From Sipunculus nudus (Eukaryota; Annelida; Sipuncula; Golfingiida; Sipunculidae), in assembly GCA_026874595.1 (NCBI GenBank), contig CM049319.1, forward strand, positions 41,523,973 through 41,587,972: a stretch of DNA of 64,000 nucleotides. The letters are read 5' to 3'. Positions 60,694 through 64,000 of the stretch are shown here, piece by piece. A program made the position numbers and the translations under genes. Each line of letters starts with the position of its first letter. Positions within the stretch are counted from its first letter, which is position 1. Under the pieces are notes generated by a model. It saw nothing but the letters and a program-made list of their open reading frames with translations. It ran no database searches and was not told the origin of the DNA.

Positions 60694-62965
60694 AACAAGG
60701 GACCTATGGGTCACGACGCTCAGCTGTTATATATGATAAAAAAATATTATTTAGAAATGAGGCAAATGCTGGTTTTGTGTGGTAATAAATATAAGCTGTA
60801 TTATGAGTTGTTGTTGTTTAGCTTATGTATGATTTTGATAGTACCTTTGGAGACAGGGAAGAGGATTGATTTCATTTATTTTATTAACAAATGGAGTACT
60901 ATTGTCACACAGATTTTGACTTGGCCATATAACTTATAAGCAGAACATATAATATAAGAGTTTAACTATTTATTAAAAAAAAATTACAAATATTGTCCCA
61001 AATATAATTTTTATAAAAAATAATAAGAGAATCATATGATTTTTTAAAATGAAATATAACTGATATGATTATTAAAATAATATTAAAGAATATATTCATG
61101 AATGCATTCATGAATACATTATGAAAGTATTTGCACGAGTATTCATATACTTTCATTTTTACCTGAATTCCTATTCTTTATGCAAGAAATTTTATTATGG
61201 AGTACATAATCATATTCGTATTTAAATACAATTACAAAGTATTTGCACCATGTCTGGTATTTATTCAGTTTCACCAACCAATGATGTTGAGAATCCAGAA
61301 TATACAAAATTCACACATTTAAATAATGATCATAAGTACCTGATTTTATGGCTTTTATTTATATTAAAAAATAACTGTAAAAAATTCATTTTGGACTAAT
61401 TTCACATCAATGTACACACTAGACACAGTAGGAATCTAGATTAATATTATCAACTGCATCTTTGTCTATCATTAATTTCCTTCATATGATCCCTAATGAT
61501 TAGTAATGAATAATATGATTTACTTCTTTATCATTAAAATTGAACTGAAAAATGCCATAGGTGACTGCATGGTGTTATTTGGAATATGTGACATTCTACC
61601 CATCGATACAAGATTCTTATATCATCAGTAACTGCAAGTTAATTTCCTGTTATTATAAACAAACAAATTCCTTTTCTATTTTTCTTTAATTTGTTATTAA
61701 AAACCAATAAAAATTTATTAATTTATTGTTTATTGTTATGTTGTTGGTTAAAACTACTGATGAGTTGGGTTGGACACCTGGATCAACTGTGGCTGGCCAT
61801 AAGCTGCCTGGATTCCTGTATGCCTCGCCTCAAGCGTGCATAATTTGATGAAAGGTCAACAAGGTCAACATACAGGTGACTCAAGAGGGGCTGGAGAGAG
61901 CCAAAGTCTGACAGGGTCTCATAAAAAAAATTAATAAAAGCTTCAATTTTTGGCCAATTTCTTTCAGCTTTCTAAACTAAAAAGCTGAAATCCTAATGTG
62001 TGCATGATATGAAAATTATATCAACAGTGCTCACAGGACACAAACGTGCCATGGTCACAGTTGGGCAAAATTTAAGGTACTAATTTTATATTTATACTAA
62101 TAACTTATAAAATTTGAAAAATTCAGAACTAATTTTGGGTATTCAATTGAATCTGGATTAAATAATGTTACATCCCTGACAAAAAAATCTCTAGTTTCAG
62201 CAATGCCCTTGTTAAGGGAGTAAATATATTTCTTGATTTTTTACAAAGTGCATTATGTTTGGGCCCATAACTTAAAACAATTACGCAATACTGACATCAT
62301 TCTGGCATGTGCATAGAGAATGAAAAATATGTATATTATTTATGATTAAAGTCAGATCAGTGGTTTTGGTATTAGGCAGTCTTGAAGTGTAACAATGGGT
62401 TTTTAATGGAAAAATGAAGTTTTTCATTAATATCTCGAAGGTATTAAGTCCTAGTGACCATATTCTTGGCATGGTAGGGGATTTTGGAGACATCTAACTG
62501 TATGCCGAATTTAAGGAACTAAGAGCTGAAGCTGGGGAGCTGAGCTCTTGCAAACTGCATAACACTAGCTTGATGTAAACAATATGTTACATGGTGCTTG
62601 AAAACTTATTAAAATCTACAGTATTTGATCAACTGGTTTCAAATTTTTGGTGTTAACAGTTGAAATGCTAACAAAAACATGCTGTGAAAATTAAATCCAC
62701 AGTACCTACAGGGAAAAAACGTGCCATGGTCAAAGTTGGGCAAAATTAAAGGTACCAATTTTTTATTTTTATTAATATTTTAGAAAATTTAAAAGATTTT
62801 CATCTAATTTTGGGTATACAATTTAATTTTGATTAATTAAAGTTAAAGTTACGGACGGACATCCAGACGGACGGACGGACGTACGGACAGACAGACGGAC
62901 GGACGGACGACAGACAATGGACCACGACTATAGCTCAGATGACTTATAGTCAGCTGAGCTAAAAA
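60694..62965 (+). mobile_element. Class A element, complete (2.3 kb)
   Basis: It starts AACAAGGGACCTATGGGTC and GACGCTCAGCTG. It ends with an ACGG run (62852-62910), the hairpin arms AGCTCAGATGACT and AGTCAGCTGAGCT around loop TAT, and AAAAA. It parallels 20236-23980 throughout and lacks that copy's class E insertion. It is inserted in an F-type module (tttgccaatattta). Confidence 0.85.
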
Positions 62966-62968
62966 TTT

Positions 62969-63025
62969 AACAAGGCCTAAAGGCCTTATGCGAACCTGTG
63001 CATTGGGAAATACACCAGGTATAAT
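62969..63025 (+). mobile_element. Class B 5' end
   Basis: AACAAGGCCTAAAGGCCT, then GCGAACCTGTG and cattgggaaatacaccagg, the same text as at 1900-1960. It is broken at 63025 by the next insertion. Confidence 0.8.
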
Positions 63026-64000
63026 CAGTGTTCGCGACTAAGCATTGGATGGTACAGGCCAGCCGGGCCTGTATTGTCCCAAAGTTGCGGGCCCGGTTCA
63101 AATGTTACAGGTCCAACAATTTGTTAGGTAAATAATCTTTATGTGATCTCAATATAAACTAAAAATGTGTATATGTAAGGATGCATACTATATAGAATAT
63201 ATATATACTATATCAAAAAATCACATTGTGATAGGTTACAAACATAGAAGATTGACACTAATAAAATGACTTGTATGGAACCACCTGACTGGATGGAAAG
63301 ACGGTGACTCCAGGCTCGAATTTATTTTTGAAAACTGATTAGTAAAGAGTAAAAATGGATGAGCAAAAATAAAATTGTTTTTCAATAGTCTGTTTCATGT
63401 ATTTTTAGTTCTTTTGACTACTATAGTGCATAATTTGTTCCATTCCCTTGTGTCCACCTGTTGTTGAAGGGTGGAATATTAAAAGGCCTTATTTTCAGCA
63501 CAGTTCATACTGACCCAATAAAAAAATAAAACTTAATGAAATAAAGACAAAATTTGCGATTCTATTCCTTGTCGTGGGGATCAAATGAAAACGTCATGCA
63601 TCTGCTGTATGTACAATTATTATAATTAATATACAGAGATGCATAAATTAATACGCAAGTCAACTTAGATACCTAAAGACACACGTGACTCTGCATGGGA
63701 TACACTGAATACAACATTTTTATCGCATTTCTTTTATAAATATTTGCATTTTCCACAAAAAAATATATAAAAAAAATTATATTTATGCTGTGAATGACAG
63801 TTAGGGAAAATCATTTATTAATAAATTGGCTTTAAAAAACATGGTGTGACTGCATGATGCTACATCCTATTACTCTGCGTCACTTTATGTGCTTTATAGA
63901 AATATGACAAGTTCATTTGATAGGTTATTCATATGGGCTGTTTTTTTTTCATTTTTTTATAATATAACTGATAACTTTCCTAATATAATTCGAAACATAA
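63026..64000 (+). mobile_element. Probable hAT-like insertion, left end only
   Basis: The class B text matches the 1900 copy up to ggtataat and then changes abruptly to CAGTGTTCGCGACTAAGC. CAGTG is the usual first five bases of hAT elements. A gccagccgggcctg-type GC-rich block follows, then AT-rich sequence without a transposase. The other end is outside the window. Confidence 0.45.

Noticed and set aside
48130-64000. Missing SNRPC exon for the FYCDYCDTY segment
   Set aside because: I searched the minus strand by eye for the expected codon pattern and found no match with splice sites, so none is reported.

Overview
This is a eukaryotic nuclear window, AT-rich and almost wholly built from nested mobile and tandem repeats. 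It most likely comes from a bivalve mollusc. That inference rests on tandem core repeats closed by ACGG/ACAG-type microsatellites between short subterminal inverted repeats, the layout described for bivalve pearl-type and Helentron-associated elements, and on a recognisable invertebrate U1C protein. No bacterial operon, rRNA gene, functional tRNA or CRISPR array is seen.

Gene content. The one gene supported with confidence is SNRPC (U1 snRNP protein C), on the minus strand and split into very small exons. Exon 48007-48115 encodes the two histidines of the zinc finger and the helix after it. Exon 38079-38198 encodes the conserved TAAFKAGKI block. Exon 1515-1667 encodes a Pro/Met/Gly-rich tail. 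All carry good splice signals and compatible phases (0, then 1, 1, 1). The introns are about 9.8 kb and 36.4 kb. The N-terminal exon (first half of the zinc finger) and the last exon were not found, so the gene probably extends past both window edges. A frameshifted BED zinc-finger (hAT transposase) remnant lies at 40132-40577. A possible promoter and short spliced transcript lie at 50.3-52.4 kb.

Layout. 1-945: 3' end of a class A element. 1515-1667: SNRPC exon. 1900-5345: class B element. 5.6-5.9 kb: probable tRNA-derived SINE. 7719-13132: class A element carrying a TA-flanked DNA transposon (9032-10446). 13.9-20.2 kb: about 23 copies of a 278-bp tandem repeat, part of a class B composite ending at 24898, interrupted by class A element 20236-23980, itself interrupted by class E element 20867-22033. 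26.1-28.9 kb: class A. 29.5-38.05 kb: class A elements with 338-bp tandem modules, a nested class E copy and a second TA-flanked transposon (34834-36651). 38079-38198: SNRPC exon. 39.4-40.7 kb: hAT remnant. 41.1-47.9 kb: class B with two nested insertions. 48007-48115: SNRPC exon. 48250-49962: class E. 50-52.6 kb: low-repeat, promoter-like island. 53.3-54.8 kb: 140-bp modules. 54.8-55.5 kb: low-copy island. 55.5-60.7 kb: tandem segmental duplication. 60694-62965: class A. 63026-end: start of a probable hAT insertion.

Main observation. Three element classes (A, B, E) have different termini but a similar plan, with 5' palindromes, a 5' subterminal repeat complementary to the 3' end and, in A and E, a 3' hairpin with a 3-nt loop. 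Their internal tandem modules, although different in period and sequence, appear to share one hidden grammar: a GGTGGCGCCACC palindrome, then an AAATTT block, then a CGGTT..GAGATAT block. Every class A, B and E element recognised has the same orientation, antisense to SNRPC. The insertions come within about 30 to 135 bp of SNRPC splice sites.
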